Shown here: positions 8,851 to 20,733 of the stretch, one piece after another | Numbering within the stretch: position 1 is the first letter of the stretch | Layout of the letters: each line of letters starts with the position of its first letter | Assembly: GCF_018863195.1 (NCBI RefSeq) | Contig: NZ_JAHKRT010000002.1 | Span: 186,001-250,000, forward strand | Source of the DNA: Sphingomonas quercus | Lineage (GTDB): Bacteria; Pseudomonadota; Alphaproteobacteria; Sphingomonadales; Sphingomonadaceae | Length of the DNA: 64,000 bases | Direction of reading: 5' to 3' | The notes under the pieces: model-generated | What the model was told of the DNA's origin: nothing | The model's database searches: none | What the model saw: only the letters and a program-made list of their open reading frames with translations | Position numbers and translations under genes: made by a program

Positions 8851-11800
8851 ATGGCCACTAATTTGCGCGGGCGCCTGCTGGCGTCCACCCTGCTTGTCGG
8901 CACGTTCTGCACGGCTACGCCACTGATGGCGCAGGACCAGGTCGCCGCCGCCGACACGGCTTCCGAAGAAGCGATCGTCGTCACCGGCACGCGCATCTTC
9001 AGCCCGACATTGTCCTCCCCCGTCCCGGTGACGAGCGTGTCGGTGGGCGACCTGACCCGCACCGGCGACGTGTCCGTCGGCGACCAGCTCAACAACCTGC
9101 CGTCGCTGCGCTCGAGCTACAGCAGCTCCAACTCGACCCAGTATATCGGCACCACCGGCCTCAATATCCTCGACCTGCGCGGCCTTGGCGTGCCGCGCAC
9201 GCTGGTGCTGGTCAACGGCCGCCGCCACATCACCTCGGTCGAGGGCGAGTTCCAGATCGACACCAACACCATCCCGACCGACCTGCTGGAGCGGGTCGAC
9301 ATCGTCACCGGCGGCAGCTCGGCCGTCTATGGCTCGGACGCGATGGCCGGCGTCGTCAACTTCGTGCTCAAGAAGGACTTCGAGGGCGTCAACCTGAACG
9401 CCCAGGGCGGCATCACCAGCTATGGCGATCGCGGCACCTATCGCCTGTCCGGCACCTTCGGCACCAATTTCTCGGAAGGCCGCGGCAACATTGCCGTGTC
9501 GCTGGAATATAGCCAGCAGAACCTGGTGACCTTCGCCGACCGGCCGAAGCTGACCGGGGCCTTCGCCGGCCGCCGCCAGTTCCAGCTCGTCGATGATCCC
9601 TCCGCCGACAACACCATCCCCAACCGCCAGTTCCTGACCGGGGTGCACAGCTACGGCTATTCGAATGGCGGCAGCTTCATCTCATACAGCGAGGGCAGCG
9701 TCTTCAACTGCTCGGACGCCGCCGGGGCGTGCCTGCCCAACGGCTTCCCGCGCGTCTATCTGTTCCAGCCCGACGGCACGCTGAAGGAAGGCAATTACGG
9801 CACGGATTTCCGCCCGGTCGGCTCCGGCAACAATCAGGGCGGCGACGGCGCGACCCTGAACGACACCGGCACGCTCAATCCGCGCGTGCAGCGTTACGTC
9901 GCCAACCTCGTCGGCCATTATGATTTCTCCGACGCCTTCCGCCCGTTCGTCGAGGCGAAGTTCGTGCGGGTGAAGGCGTACTCGCAGGGCGGCCCGACCT
10001 TCTCGCAGGGCGGCCCGCAAGGTCTGGACGGCGGCGCCGTTGCCGAGCCGTTCAACTATCTGATCTACACGCCGATCATGCTGGACAATGCCTATCTGAA
10101 CCCGCAGGCGCGGGCGACGATCCAGTCCCTGCTGCCGGCCGGCTCGACCTTCTTCGCGCTCAACCGCAACAATGTCGATCTCGGCACCCGCGACGAGGCG
10201 CCGCAGCGCGACACCTGGCGCGTCGTGGTCGGGGCCGAGGGCACGTTCAACGACGACTGGCATTACGACGTGTCGGTCGACTACGGCCACCTCAAGACGC
10301 GCACCAAGTTCTACAACAACCGCATCGAGCAGAATTTCTACAACGCCATCGACGCAGTGCGGAACGGTGCCGGCCAGATCGTCTGCCGCGTCAACCAGGT
10401 GACGGTGACCGATCCGGGCTGCCAGCCGCTCGACATCCTCGGCAACGGCCGGGCGAGCCAGGCGGCGCTCGACTATATCAACACCACGTCGCGCTATTGG
10501 GGCAAGGCGACGGAGCTCGACATCAGCGCCAATCTGGCCGGCGACAGCTCGCAGCTGTTCGAGCTGCCGGGCGGCCCGGTGCGCTTCGCGATCGGCGCGG
10601 AATATCGCCGCGAGACGGCGGCCTATCATTACGACGATCTCGTCACCAGCGGGGCGACCTTCCTCAACGCCATCCAGCCGTTCAACCCGCCCTCCTTCGC
10701 GGTGAAGGAGGCCTATGGCGAGCTGGAGGTGCCGCTCCTTTCCAACCTGCCGTTCGTCGAGGAGCTGTCGCTGAACGGCGCGGCGCGCGTCGCCGATTAC
10801 AAGGGCTCGGCCGGCACCGTCTGGGCCTATAATTACGGCGTGATGTACGCGCCGATCCGCGACATCAAGTTCCGCGCCAATTACTCGCGCTCGGTCCGAG
10901 CGCCGACCCTGGGCGATCTCTACAGCTCGCCCTCGCAGGACTATGATTCGCTGAACGATCCGTGCGACGCCAACTTCATCAACGCCGGCAAGGCCAGCCG
11001 CCCCGCCAACTGCGCGGCGGCGGGCGTGCCCGTCGGCTTCCAGAACACCGAGGCGCGTGCGGCCACGCTGGAAATCCTGTCCGGCGGCAATTCCAATCTC
11101 ACGGTCGAGAAATCGCGCAGCATCACCTTCGGCGCGATCATCCAGCCGCGCTGGGTGCCCGGCCTGACGGTGACCCTCGATTATTATGATGTGAAGATCA
11201 GCAACGTCATCCAGCCGGTCGAGCCGCAGACGATCCTCGACGGCTGCTACGACGCGCCGAGCCTGGACAACACCTTCTGCAAGCTGATCTACCCGCGTGA
11301 TGCCGACCACACGTTCGGCGCCCCGGCGCTGCTCAAGGCGTCGGTCAACTACGCCGCGCAGCGGACCCGTGGCCTCGACGTCGACGTCGCCTACAACCAC
11401 CGGCTGGGCGACAAGGATCGCGTGCAGCTGCGCTTTATCGGCAACTGGGTGCGCACCCGGACCGACTATCCCTATCTCGATTCGCCCGACCAGCCCGAGC
11501 GCATCAAGGGTGAGCTGGGCGATCCGATCTACGCGTTCAACGCCTCGATCGACTGGACCCACGACAAGTTCACGCTCGGCTATCAGCTGCGTTATATCGG
11601 CAAGCAGTCGATCACCGACTGGGAGGCCCAGCACACCACCTATGGCGTGGCGCCGCTCGACCCCTATTATGCCGATCGGGTCTATTATCCGAGCGTCACC
11701 TACCACAATATCCGCGCCACGCTGGACGTGAACGATCACTTCCAGTTCTACGGCGGCGTCGACAACCTCACCAACAAGATGCCGCCGCTGGGCGTGCTCG

Positions 11801-11883
11801 GCACCGGCAGCCTGACCGACGGCGACGCCATCTACGATAATATCGGCCGCATGATGTATGTCGGCGTGAGGGTGAAGCTCTAG
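8851..11883 (+). CDS. TonB-dependent receptor 3
   Basis: A 1010-residue outer-membrane receptor of a different subfamily from its two upstream neighbours. The signal peptide ends near PLMA-QDQ; the TonB box is EAIVVTGTR; the plug carries LDLRGLGVPRTLVLVNGRRH and GGSSAVYGSDAMAGVVNFVL, typical of receptors annotated for large or complex substrates. The barrel ends in MMYVGVRVKL, so the C-terminal residue is Leu rather than Phe, which is tolerated but less common. It starts at the ATG after AAGGGGAAGG. The upstream 190 bp lacks the TTGCGCAA box of receptors 1 and 2, so it is probably regulated separately. No substrate can be assigned. Confidence 0.92.
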   Translation: MATNLRGRLLASTLLVGTFCTATPLMAQDQVAAADTASEEAIVVTGTRIFSPTLSSPVPVTSVSVGDLTRTGDVSVGDQLNNLPSLRSSYSSSNSTQYIGTTGLNILDLRGLGVPRTLVLVNGRRHITSVEGEFQIDTNTIPTDLLERVDIVTGGSSAVYGSDAMAGVVNFVLKKDFEGVNLNAQGGITSYGDRGTYRLSGTFGTNFSEGRGNIAVSLEYSQQNLVTFADRPKLTGAFAGRRQFQLVDDPSADNTIPNRQFLTGVHSYGYSNGGSFISYSEGSVFNCSDAAGACLPNGFPRVYLFQPDGTLKEGNYGTDFRPVGSGNNQGGDGATLNDTGTLNPRVQRYVANLVGHYDFSDAFRPFVEAKFVRVKAYSQGGPTFSQGGPQGLDGGAVAEPFNYLIYTPIMLDNAYLNPQARATIQSLLPAGSTFFALNRNNVDLGTRDEAPQRDTWRVVVGAEGTFNDDWHYDVSVDYGHLKTRTKFYNNRIEQNFYNAIDAVRNGAGQIVCRVNQVTVTDPGCQPLDILGNGRASQAALDYINTTSRYWGKATELDISANLAGDSSQLFELPGGPVRFAIGAEYRRETAAYHYDDLVTSGATFLNAIQPFNPPSFAVKEAYGELEVPLLSNLPFVEELSLNGAARVADYKGSAGTVWAYNYGVMYAPIRDIKFRANYSRSVRAPTLGDLYSSPSQDYDSLNDPCDANFINAGKASRPANCAAAGVPVGFQNTEARAATLEILSGGNSNLTVEKSRSITFGAIIQPRWVPGLTVTLDYYDVKISNVIQPVEPQTILDGCYDAPSLDNTFCKLIYPRDADHTFGAPALLKASVNYAAQRTRGLDVDVAYNHRLGDKDRVQLRFIGNWVRTRTDYPYLDSPDQPERIKGELGDPIYAFNASIDWTHDKFTLGYQLRYIGKQSITDWEAQHTTYGVAPLDPYYADRVYYPSVTYHNIRATLDVNDHFQFYGGVDNLTNKMPPLGVLGTGSLTDGDAIYDNIGRMMYVGVRVKL

Positions 11884-11905
11884 GCCGCTTCACGGCGCGA
11901 AAATC

Positions 11906-11938
11906 GGGGGCCGGCGCCGACGTGCCGGCCCCCTTTTT
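11906..11938 (+). terminator. Terminator shared by receptor 3 and clpB
   Basis: A perfect 10-bp stem GGGGGCCGGC (11906-11915) / GCCGGCCCCC (11924-11933) followed by TTTTT on the + strand. On the minus strand the hairpin is followed by GATTTTCG. The 59-bp space between the convergent genes holds only this element, so it can serve both. Confidence 0.88.
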
Positions 11939-11942
11939 CGTG

Positions 11943-14522
<2,580 letters not shown>

Positions 14523-14548
14523 ATCTCTCCCCGTTCAGGTCCCGGCTG

Positions 14549-14576
14549 ATATGGTGTTGCTGTTATGCCACACAAG
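14549..14576 (-). promoter_or_regulatory. RpoH (sigma-32)-like heat-shock promoter of clpB
   Basis: On the minus strand CTTG (14576-14573) is followed after 17 bases by ACCATAT (14555-14549), about 27 bp before the clpB start. This fits the CTTG-N17/18-CNTATNT pattern of alphaproteobacterial RpoH promoters as I know them. The position and the identity of the gene make it credible; no transcript start is known. Confidence 0.6.
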
Positions 14577-14580
14577 TGTG

Positions 14581-15108
14581 TCAGGGTCTCTCCCGTTCCA
14601 ATACCATGCGGGTCAGCAGGCTGTTCTCGGCGCGCAGTGCGTCGAGCTTGTCGTGCAGGCGCATGATCTCCAGCTCGGCGCGCAGGTTCACCTCATAATC
14701 ATGGCTGGCGGCGAGGCGATCCTTCGCCGCCTGGCGATTCTGGCTCATCATGATGATCGGAGCCTGGATCGCGGCCAAAGTCGACAGCATCAGGTTCAGG
14801 AACACATAGGGATATGGATCGAATTCCAGCCCCCAATGCACCAGCACGTCGGTGTTGAGCAGCATCCAGCCGATCAGCACCACGGTGAACATGATGATGA
14901 AGCCCCAGCTGCCGCCGACCGCGGCCACGCGATCCGACATGCGATCGCCGAACGAGGCCTGATCGTCGTCGATGTCAGTGGCGTCGCGGGCGATCGGCGT
15001 ATGTGCGTCGATCGATTCGAGGACGTTCAGCTCCTCCTCGCCAAGGGCGTGGGTATCCTTGTGGAGATAGTGGCGGGCGAGATCCTTGAGGTGCGACGGG
15101 CCGTTCAT
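14581..15108 (-). CDS. DUF1003 domain-containing membrane protein
   Basis: A 175-residue inner-membrane protein of the DUF1003 family. The soluble N-terminus (residues 1-60) leads into two membrane segments, GSWGFIIMFTVVLIGWMLLN and YVFLNLMLSTLAAIQAPIIM, separated by a short loop with the family-typical DPYPYVFLN. After the conserved SQNRQAAKDR block comes a C-terminal coiled coil (YEVNLRAELEIMRLHDKL and beyond). Function is not established for the family. It lies upstream of clpB in the same direction, but clpB has its own promoter in the gap, so co-regulation is not implied. No odd features. Confidence 0.88.
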   Translation of the reverse strand: MNGPSHLKDLARHYLHKDTHALGEEELNVLESIDAHTPIARDATDIDDDQASFGDRMSDRVAAVGGSWGFIIMFTVVLIGWMLLNTDVLVHWGLEFDPYPYVFLNLMLSTLAAIQAPIIMMSQNRQAAKDRLAASHDYEVNLRAELEIMRLHDKLDALRAENSLLTRMVLERERP

Positions 15109-15211
15109 GCGAGCCTCCCGTTAAAGACGGTGTCGGCGCCCATGCCGCGCCCGGCCCGCCCGATCAACCCGGCCATTGCCTGTTCAGGCGAGGCGTCTAT
15201 CGTGCCCGCTT

Positions 15212-18043
15212 ATGGTCCGTTTGCCCTTCGCCGCGCTGGCGCTCGCCTTTCTCGCGGCGCCTGTCGTCGTCCCCGCCGCCCCGATTGGCGCGGGCGCGCC
15301 CGTCCCGGTCGCGACCTTGCTCAGGCAGGTCGACATCCCGTGGGACAGCTTCACGCTGCCCAACGGGCTGAAAGTGATCGTCCACACCGACCGCAAGGCG
15401 CCGATCGTCGCGGTGTCGGTCTGGTATCATGTCGGCTCGAAGGACGAGCCGAAGGGAGAGACCGGATTCGCGCATCTGTTCGAACATCTGATGTTCGGCG
15501 GATCCGAGAACGCGGCCGGCGGCCTCGACAATGTGCTGCTGCCCTATGGCGCCACCCAGCCCAACGGCTCGACCTCGTTCGATCGCACCAATTATTTCGA
15601 GACGGTGCCGACGCCGGTGCTGCCGCTGGCGCTGTTCCTGGAAAGCGACCGCATGGGCCATCTGCTCGGCGCGGTGACGCAGCAGAAGCTCGATGCCCAG
15701 CGCGGCGTCGTCCAGAACGAGAAGCGGCAGGGGGATAACGAGCCGTTCGGGCTGGTCGATTATGCCCAGCTCGAGGCGTTGTTCCCGGCCGGCCATCCCT
15801 ATCATCATTCGACGATCGGCTCGATGGCCGACCTCGACGCCGCCTCGCTCGACACGGTGAAGAACTGGTTCCGGCAGCGTTACGGCCCGAACAACGCGGT
15901 GCTGGTGCTGGCCGGCGATATCGATGTCGCCACCGCCCGGCCGCTCGTCGAGCGCTATTTCGGCGACATTCCCAAGGGGCCGGACGTCGCGCCTGCCGCG
16001 GCCAGCGTGCCGACGCTGCCGGCGCGCAAGGAACTGGCGATGCAGGACCGCGTCGCCACCACGCGACTCTACCGGAGCTGGGCGGTGCCGGGGCTGAACG
16101 ACGCCGACGCCGTGCCGCTGGATGTCGGCGCCACCGTGCTCGGCGGGCTGGCGAGCTCGCGGCTCGACAATATCCTGGTGCGCGACGAGAAGCTGGCCGT
16201 CGCCGTCTCTGCCGACATGGCGCCGCTGGAGCGGGTCGGCCTGTATTCGGTGGTGGTGGACGTGCGCCCCGGCGTCGATCCGCAGATCGTGTCGAAAAGA
16301 CTCGACCAGATCATCGCCGACTTCCTCGCGAAAGGCCCGACCGCCGACGAGGTGCAGCGCGTTGCCACCCGCATGGTCGCCGCCCGGCTCGGCGGGCTGG
16401 AGCAGGTCGGCGGCTTCGGCGGCAAGGCGGTGACGCTGGCCGAGGGGCAGCTCTATTCAGGCGATCCGGATTTCTACAAGAAGCAGCTTGCCCTCTATGC
16501 CGCGGCGACGCCGGCGAGCGTGACGGCGGCGACGCGCAAATGGCTGTCGCGCCCGGTGCTGGCGATCACGGTAAGCCCCGGCGACCGCTCCGCCTATGAC
16601 GAGGCGCGGGCGGCCGCACCCGCCGCGAAGCCGGCGGCGGCGTCCGAGGCGAGGCCCGCCGCCCCGCAAAATCCCGCCGAGCCGGCTCGCAAGGCGCCGG
16701 TGCCGGGCGAGATCGCCGACCTCGTCTTCCCCAAGGTCGAGCGCGCGCGGCTCTCCAACGGGGTCGAGATCGTCTACGCCCATCGCGATGCCGTGCCGCT
16801 GACGCGCATCTCGCTCGGCTTCGATGCCGGCAATGCCGCCGATCCGCACGCCGCTCTCGGCACGCAATCGCTGATGCTGTCCCTCCTCGACGAGGGCACG
16901 ACGACCCGCAACTCGGTGCAGATCGCCGAGGCGGAGGAGCGGCTGGGCGCGGATATCGGCGCGGCGCCGAGCATGGATCGTACCTCGATCGGCCTTTCGG
17001 CGCTGTCGGCCAATCTCAAGCCATCGCTCGATCTGTTCGCGGACATCGTGCGCAACCCGGCGTTCGCGCCGGCCGAGGTCAACCGGCTGCGCGCTGCCCA
17101 GCTCGCCCGCATCGACGCCGAGGCGTCCGATCCCGGCGGCATCGCGGCGCGCGCCATCGGCCCGGTGCTGTTCGGGCCTGACCATCCCTATGGCGTGCCG
17201 CTGTCCGGCACCGGCGACAAGGCGGTGGTGGCGCGGCTGACGCCGGCGGAGCTGCGCGCCTTCCATCAGGCGTGGCTGCGGCCGGACAAGGCCAGGTTCT
17301 TCGTGGTCAGCGACCTGCCGCTGGCGCAGATCAAGGCGGCGCTGGAGGAGAGCTTCGGCAACTGGCGGCCGCCCGCCAGCGCTGCCGGGGCCAAGGCGTT
17401 CAAGGCGCCGACGCCGCCCCGCCCGCGCATCATCCTGATCGACCGGCCGGGCTCGCCGCAATCCTACATCCTCGCCGGCAGCCTGTTGCCGCTGCCCGCG
17501 GGGGGCGCCGGGGTGGAGGACCTGCAATCCGCCAACGACATTCTCGGCGGCAGCTTCCTGTCGCGGCTCAACAGCGACCTGCGGGAGAGCAAGGGCTGGG
17601 CCTATGGTGTCGCGTCGCGCATCCGCCGGCTCGGCGAGGCGATGCCGTTCCTCGTCACCGCGCCGGTGCAGGCGGACCGCACCGGCGATTCGATCAAGGC
17701 GATCCTCGACGATACGCGCGGCTTCCTTACCACCAACGGCGTCACGCCGGAGGAGCGCGATCGCACCGTCCAGGGCCAGATCCGCGAGCTGCCCGGTACC
17801 TTCGAGACCGGCGGCGCGGTGCTGGAGGCGATGCGCGCCAATGATCTCTACGGCCGGCCGGACGATTACCAGTCGCGTCTGCCCGCCATCTATCGCGCGC
17901 AGACCGTGGCCCACCTCGACGCGGCGGCGCGGGCGACGATCGATCCGGCGAAGCTGGTGTGGATCGTCGTCGGCGACGCCGCCAAGGTGCGCACCCAGCT
18001 CGACGGGCTCGGCTTGCCCGTGGAGACGATGCCCGCCAAATAG
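15212..18043 (+). CDS. Two-domain M16 family zinc peptidase
   Basis: A 943-residue secreted or periplasmic peptidase of the pitrilysin/insulinase clan, made of two fused M16 halves. The signal peptide is MVRLPFAALALAFLAAPVVV. The first half keeps the inverted zinc motif HLFEH (HxxEH, about residue 88) and the downstream ligand glutamate in VVQNEKRQGDNEPFG. After an Ala/Pro-rich linker (near AAPAAKPAAASEARPAAP) the second half lacks HxxEH and is the expected non-catalytic partner, keeping the RLNSDLRESKGWAYGV signature. The in-frame TTG at 15176 was rejected because the ATG at 15212 gives a perfect signal peptide. The substrate is unknown; oligopeptides are the usual guess. Confidence 0.92.
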   Translation: MVRLPFAALALAFLAAPVVVPAAPIGAGAPVPVATLLRQVDIPWDSFTLPNGLKVIVHTDRKAPIVAVSVWYHVGSKDEPKGETGFAHLFEHLMFGGSENAAGGLDNVLLPYGATQPNGSTSFDRTNYFETVPTPVLPLALFLESDRMGHLLGAVTQQKLDAQRGVVQNEKRQGDNEPFGLVDYAQLEALFPAGHPYHHSTIGSMADLDAASLDTVKNWFRQRYGPNNAVLVLAGDIDVATARPLVERYFGDIPKGPDVAPAAASVPTLPARKELAMQDRVATTRLYRSWAVPGLNDADAVPLDVGATVLGGLASSRLDNILVRDEKLAVAVSADMAPLERVGLYSVVVDVRPGVDPQIVSKRLDQIIADFLAKGPTADEVQRVATRMVAARLGGLEQVGGFGGKAVTLAEGQLYSGDPDFYKKQLALYAAATPASVTAATRKWLSRPVLAITVSPGDRSAYDEARAAAPAAKPAAASEARPAAPQNPAEPARKAPVPGEIADLVFPKVERARLSNGVEIVYAHRDAVPLTRISLGFDAGNAADPHAALGTQSLMLSLLDEGTTTRNSVQIAEAEERLGADIGAAPSMDRTSIGLSALSANLKPSLDLFADIVRNPAFAPAEVNRLRAAQLARIDAEASDPGGIAARAIGPVLFGPDHPYGVPLSGTGDKAVVARLTPAELRAFHQAWLRPDKARFFVVSDLPLAQIKAALEESFGNWRPPASAAGAKAFKAPTPPRPRIILIDRPGSPQSYILAGSLLPLPAGGAGVEDLQSANDILGGSFLSRLNSDLRESKGWAYGVASRIRRLGEAMPFLVTAPVQADRTGDSIKAILDDTRGFLTTNGVTPEERDRTVQGQIRELPGTFETGGAVLEAMRANDLYGRPDDYQSRLPAIYRAQTVAHLDAAARATIDPAKLVWIVVGDAAKVRTQLDGLGLPVETMPAK

Positions 18044-18067
18044 GCGCGGTCAAAGGAGAAGATCGAC

Positions 18068-18367
18068 ATGGCGAATATCGACGGCGCGTGGAACTGCACC
18101 GTGTCCAGCCCGATGGGCCCGCAAGAGCTAACGCTCACCATCCAGACCAGTGGCGACAGCTTCACCGGCACGGCCTCCGGCCAGCTCGGTTCGCTCGATC
18201 TGGAGGATGGCGCGGTCGATGGCGACTCGATCACGTTCAAGCTTCAGCTGAAAGTGCCGATGCCGATGGCGCTCGACGGCCAGGCGACGGTGTCCGGAGA
18301 CACGCTGACCGGCACGGTGACGGCGGGCGCGTTCGGCAGCTGGCCCATCACGGGAACGCGGGCGTAG
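18068..18367 (+). CDS. Small beta-rich hypothetical protein
   Basis: A 99-residue protein I cannot assign to a named family. It has no signal peptide or membrane segment, no Lys/Arg cluster, and a pattern of alternating hydrophobic strands with Gly/Thr turns (for example LTLTIQTSGDSFTGTASG and ATVSGDTLTGTVTAGAFG). The recurring unit with GDSxTG/GDTLTG suggests a small beta-barrel or sandwich with internal symmetry. It starts 24 bp after the M16 gene behind an AAAGGAGA ribosome-binding site, so the two are probably cotranscribed. A role as a cytoplasmic ligand-binding or partner protein is only a guess. Confidence 0.75.
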   Translation: MANIDGAWNCTVSSPMGPQELTLTIQTSGDSFTGTASGQLGSLDLEDGAVDGDSITFKLQLKVPMPMALDGQATVSGDTLTGTVTAGAFGSWPITGTRA

Positions 18368-18404
18368 CCAAGGGCGCCGCCGGCGGGGTCGGGGAGACGG
18401 GGGG

Positions 18405-19457
18405 TCAGCCCCGCTTCGTGACGTGCCCCATCTTGCGGCCGGGCCGCGCCTCGCCCTTGCCGTAGAGGTGGAGGCGGGCTTCCGGATCGGCGAGGATTGC
18501 TGGCCATTGGCCGGCCTCGTCGCCGATCAGGTTGCGCATCGTCACGCGCGGCGCCGTCAGCCCGGTCGCGCCCAGCGGCAGGCCGCAAATGGCGCGGATG
18601 TGATTCTCGAACTGCGAGGTGATGGCGCCCTCGATCGTCCAATGGCCGCTATTGTGGACGCGCGGCGCCATCTCGTTGAACACCGGGCCATCGGCGCCGG
18701 CGAAGAATTCGCAGGCGAGCACGCCGATATAATCGAGCCGCTCGGCGATCGCCCGGGCGATCGCGCGGGCATGGGGGGCCTGGGCCGCGACGATGCCGGC
18801 GGGCGGCACCGTCGAGGTGGCGAGAATGCCGTCCTGATGGACGTTGGTGACGGCATCCCAGAATGCCAGTTCGCCTCCTGGGCCGCGGCACAGGATGATC
18901 GAATATTCCGCCTCGAAGCTGACGAAGCCCTCGAGGATGGCGGGCGCCTCGCCGATCGCGGCCCAGGCCGCCGCCGCATCCCCGGCGCCGGCAAGCCGGG
19001 CCTGGCCCTTGCCGTCATAGCCGAAGCGCCGCGTCTTGAGGATCGCCGGGCCGCCGAGATCGGCGATGGCGGCGTCGAGGTCGGCGCGGCTGTCGACCGG
19101 GCGCCACGGCGCGGTGACAAGGCCGAGCGCGTTGACGAAGCTCTTCTCCGCCAGCCGATCCTGCGCCACTTCCAGCGCATCGGCGCACGGGCGCAGGCCG
19201 TCCAGCGCGGCGAGGGCATCGGCGGGCAGATTCTCGAACTCATAGGTGACGACGTCGACCGTCGCGGCGAACGCGGCCAGCGCCGCAGCATCCGCATAAT
19301 CGCCCCGCGTCCACCGCGCGGCGACATCGAAGGCCGGGCCGGTCTCCTCGGGCGCATAGATGTGGCAGCGATAGCCGAGCTGGGCGGCGGCCACCGCCAG
19401 CATGCGGCCGAGCTGGCCGCCGCCGACGATGCCGATCGTGGCACCGGGGGCGATCAC
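18405..19457 (-). CDS. purK: 5-(carboxyamino)imidazole ribonucleotide synthase
   Basis: An ATP-grasp enzyme of about 350 residues that makes N5-CAIR from AIR, bicarbonate and ATP in purine synthesis. It shows the N-terminal GIVGGGQLGRMLAVAA motif, the ATP-grasp core (AILKTRRFGYDGKGQARL) and the C-terminal FNEMAPRVHNSGHWTIEGA block. I place the start at GTG 19457, one base after the purE stop, because the GVGGQLGRM-type motif should lie within the first 15 residues; upstream in-frame ATGs at 19508 and 19544 would overlap purE. No strong ribosome-binding site is seen, consistent with reinitiation after purE. It forms an operon with purE and gpmA. Confidence 0.93.
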   Translation of the reverse strand: MIAPGATIGIVGGGQLGRMLAVAAAQLGYRCHIYAPEETGPAFDVAARWTRGDYADAAALAAFAATVDVVTYEFENLPADALAALDGLRPCADALEVAQDRLAEKSFVNALGLVTAPWRPVDSRADLDAAIADLGGPAILKTRRFGYDGKGQARLAGAGDAAAAWAAIGEAPAILEGFVSFEAEYSIILCRGPGGELAFWDAVTNVHQDGILATSTVPPAGIVAAQAPHARAIARAIAERLDYIGVLACEFFAGADGPVFNEMAPRVHNSGHWTIEGAITSQFENHIRAICGLPLGATGLTAPRVTMRNLIGDEAGQWPAILADPEARLHLYGKGEARPGRKMGHVTKRG

Positions 19458-19458
19458 G

Positions 19459-19959
19459 TCAGGCAGGGTCGACAGGGACGGCCTCCGTCTGTGCCTTGCG
19501 CCACGCATCGAGCCGTCCGGCGAGCGCGGCGTCGTTGGTGGCAAGGATCGAGGCGGCCATCAGCCCCGCGTTGACGGCGCCCGCCTCGCCGATCGCCAGC
19601 GTGCCCACCGGCACGCCGGCCGGCATCTGGACGATGGACAGCAGGCTATCGAGCCCGGAAAGCGTGCGCGACTGGACCGGCACGCCGAGCACCGGCAACC
19701 GCGTCATCGCCGCGACCATGCCGGGCAGATGCGCAGCGCCGCCGGCCCCGGCGATGATCACCTTGAAGCCGCGATCGGCCGCGCCGCGCGCGAAATCATA
19801 GAGCCGCTCCGGCGTGCGATGTGCCGAGACGACCTGGGCGAGATGGGCGACGCCGAGCGCCTCCAGCGTCTCGGCGGCGCGGCTCATCGTCGCCCAGTCG
19901 GATCGGCTGCCCATGACGATCGCGACCGGGGGCGCGACTGGAGGCGTCGTCCCGGTCAC
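19459..19959 (-). CDS. purE: N5-carboxyaminoimidazole ribonucleotide mutase
   Basis: A 166-residue class I PurE that converts N5-CAIR to CAIR, the step after PurK. The family core [14 protein letters not shown] appears at about residue 12, followed by [15 protein letters not shown] and [17 protein letters not shown], with the active-site His of the AHRTP motif and the AGxAAHLPG loop intact. It starts at GTG 19959, which overlaps the gpmA stop in a GTGA quartet (19956-19959), and ends one base before purK. The three genes are therefore translationally coupled. Confidence 0.96.
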   Translation of the reverse strand: MTGTTPPVAPPVAIVMGSRSDWATMSRAAETLEALGVAHLAQVVSAHRTPERLYDFARGAADRGFKVIIAGAGGAAHLPGMVAAMTRLPVLGVPVQSRTLSGLDSLLSIVQMPAGVPVGTLAIGEAGAVNAGLMAASILATNDAALAGRLDAWRKAQTEAVPVDPA

Positions 19960-20651
19960 GCGGGCGCCCTTTCGGAGAGATAATAGCGATCGGTGGCGCG
20001 CAAATCATCGTCCAGCTCGTAGACGATCGGCTGGCCGGTGGGGATTTCCAGCCCGGTGATTTCCTCGTCGGAAATGCCGGACAGATGCTTGACCAGCGCG
20101 CGCAGCGAATTGCCGTGGGCCGAGATGACGACGCGCTTGCCGGCCCGGAGATCGGGGGCGATCACCTGTTCCCAATAGGGCAGCACGCGCGCGATGGTGT
20201 CCTTCAGGCTTTCCGTCGCCGGGATCGGCAGGCCGGCATAGCGGCGATCGCGCGACAGATCCCAGTCGCTGCCGGCTTCGAGCGGCGGCGGCGGCGTGTC
20301 GAAGGAACGGCGCCAGATCTTCACCTGATCGTCGCCATGCTTCGCCGCCGTCTCGGCCTTGTTGAGGCCGGTGAGGCCGCCATAATGACGCTCGTTCAGC
20401 CGCCAGTCCTTGACCACCGGCAGCCACAGCCGGCCCATCGCCTCCAGGGCGAGGTTCAGCGTCTTGATCGCGCGGGTCTGCACGCTGGTGTAGCAGATGT
20501 CGAAGTCAAGGCCGCGCTCGGCCATCAGCCTGCCTGCCGCGATCGCTTCCTCGATGCCCAGATCGGTGAGGTTGACGTCCCACCAGCCGGTGAAGCGGTT
20601 TTCGAGGTTCCAGGCCGACTGGCCGTGGCGGATCAGGACGAGGCGGGGCAT
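19956..20651 (-). CDS. gpmA: 2,3-bisphosphoglycerate-dependent phosphoglycerate mutase
   Basis: A 231-residue glycolytic mutase interconverting 3- and 2-phosphoglycerate. The catalytic [18 protein letters not shown] motif opens the protein, followed by [17 protein letters not shown], the second histidine in [16 protein letters not shown], and a C-terminal [12 protein letters not shown]. All catalytic residues of the dPGM family are present. The frame extends upstream to 20879, but translation surely starts at ATG 20651 just before PRLVLIRHG. It is the first gene of gpmA-purE-purK and is divergent from the dienelactone hydrolase gene, with an 82-bp shared promoter region. Confidence 0.96.
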   Translation of the reverse strand: MPRLVLIRHGQSAWNLENRFTGWWDVNLTDLGIEEAIAAGRLMAERGLDFDICYTSVQTRAIKTLNLALEAMGRLWLPVVKDWRLNERHYGGLTGLNKAETAAKHGDDQVKIWRRSFDTPPPPLEAGSDWDLSRDRRYAGLPIPATESLKDTIARVLPYWEQVIAPDLRAGKRVVISAHGNSLRALVKHLSGISDEEITGLEIPTGQPIVYELDDDLRATDRYYLSERAPA

Positions 20652-20733
20652 AGACGGCTCCGTCAAAATGATGGAATGCAACGGCCTCTTATCGGCGGCC
20701 GGGCCTGCCGTCACGGGGTAAGGAGCATCGCGG

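Noticed and set aside
2423-11883. A polysaccharide utilisation or siderophore gene cluster
   Set aside because: Only receptors are present; no glycoside hydrolases, SusD-like proteins, siderophore enzymes, FecI/FecR pair or ABC importer can be seen.
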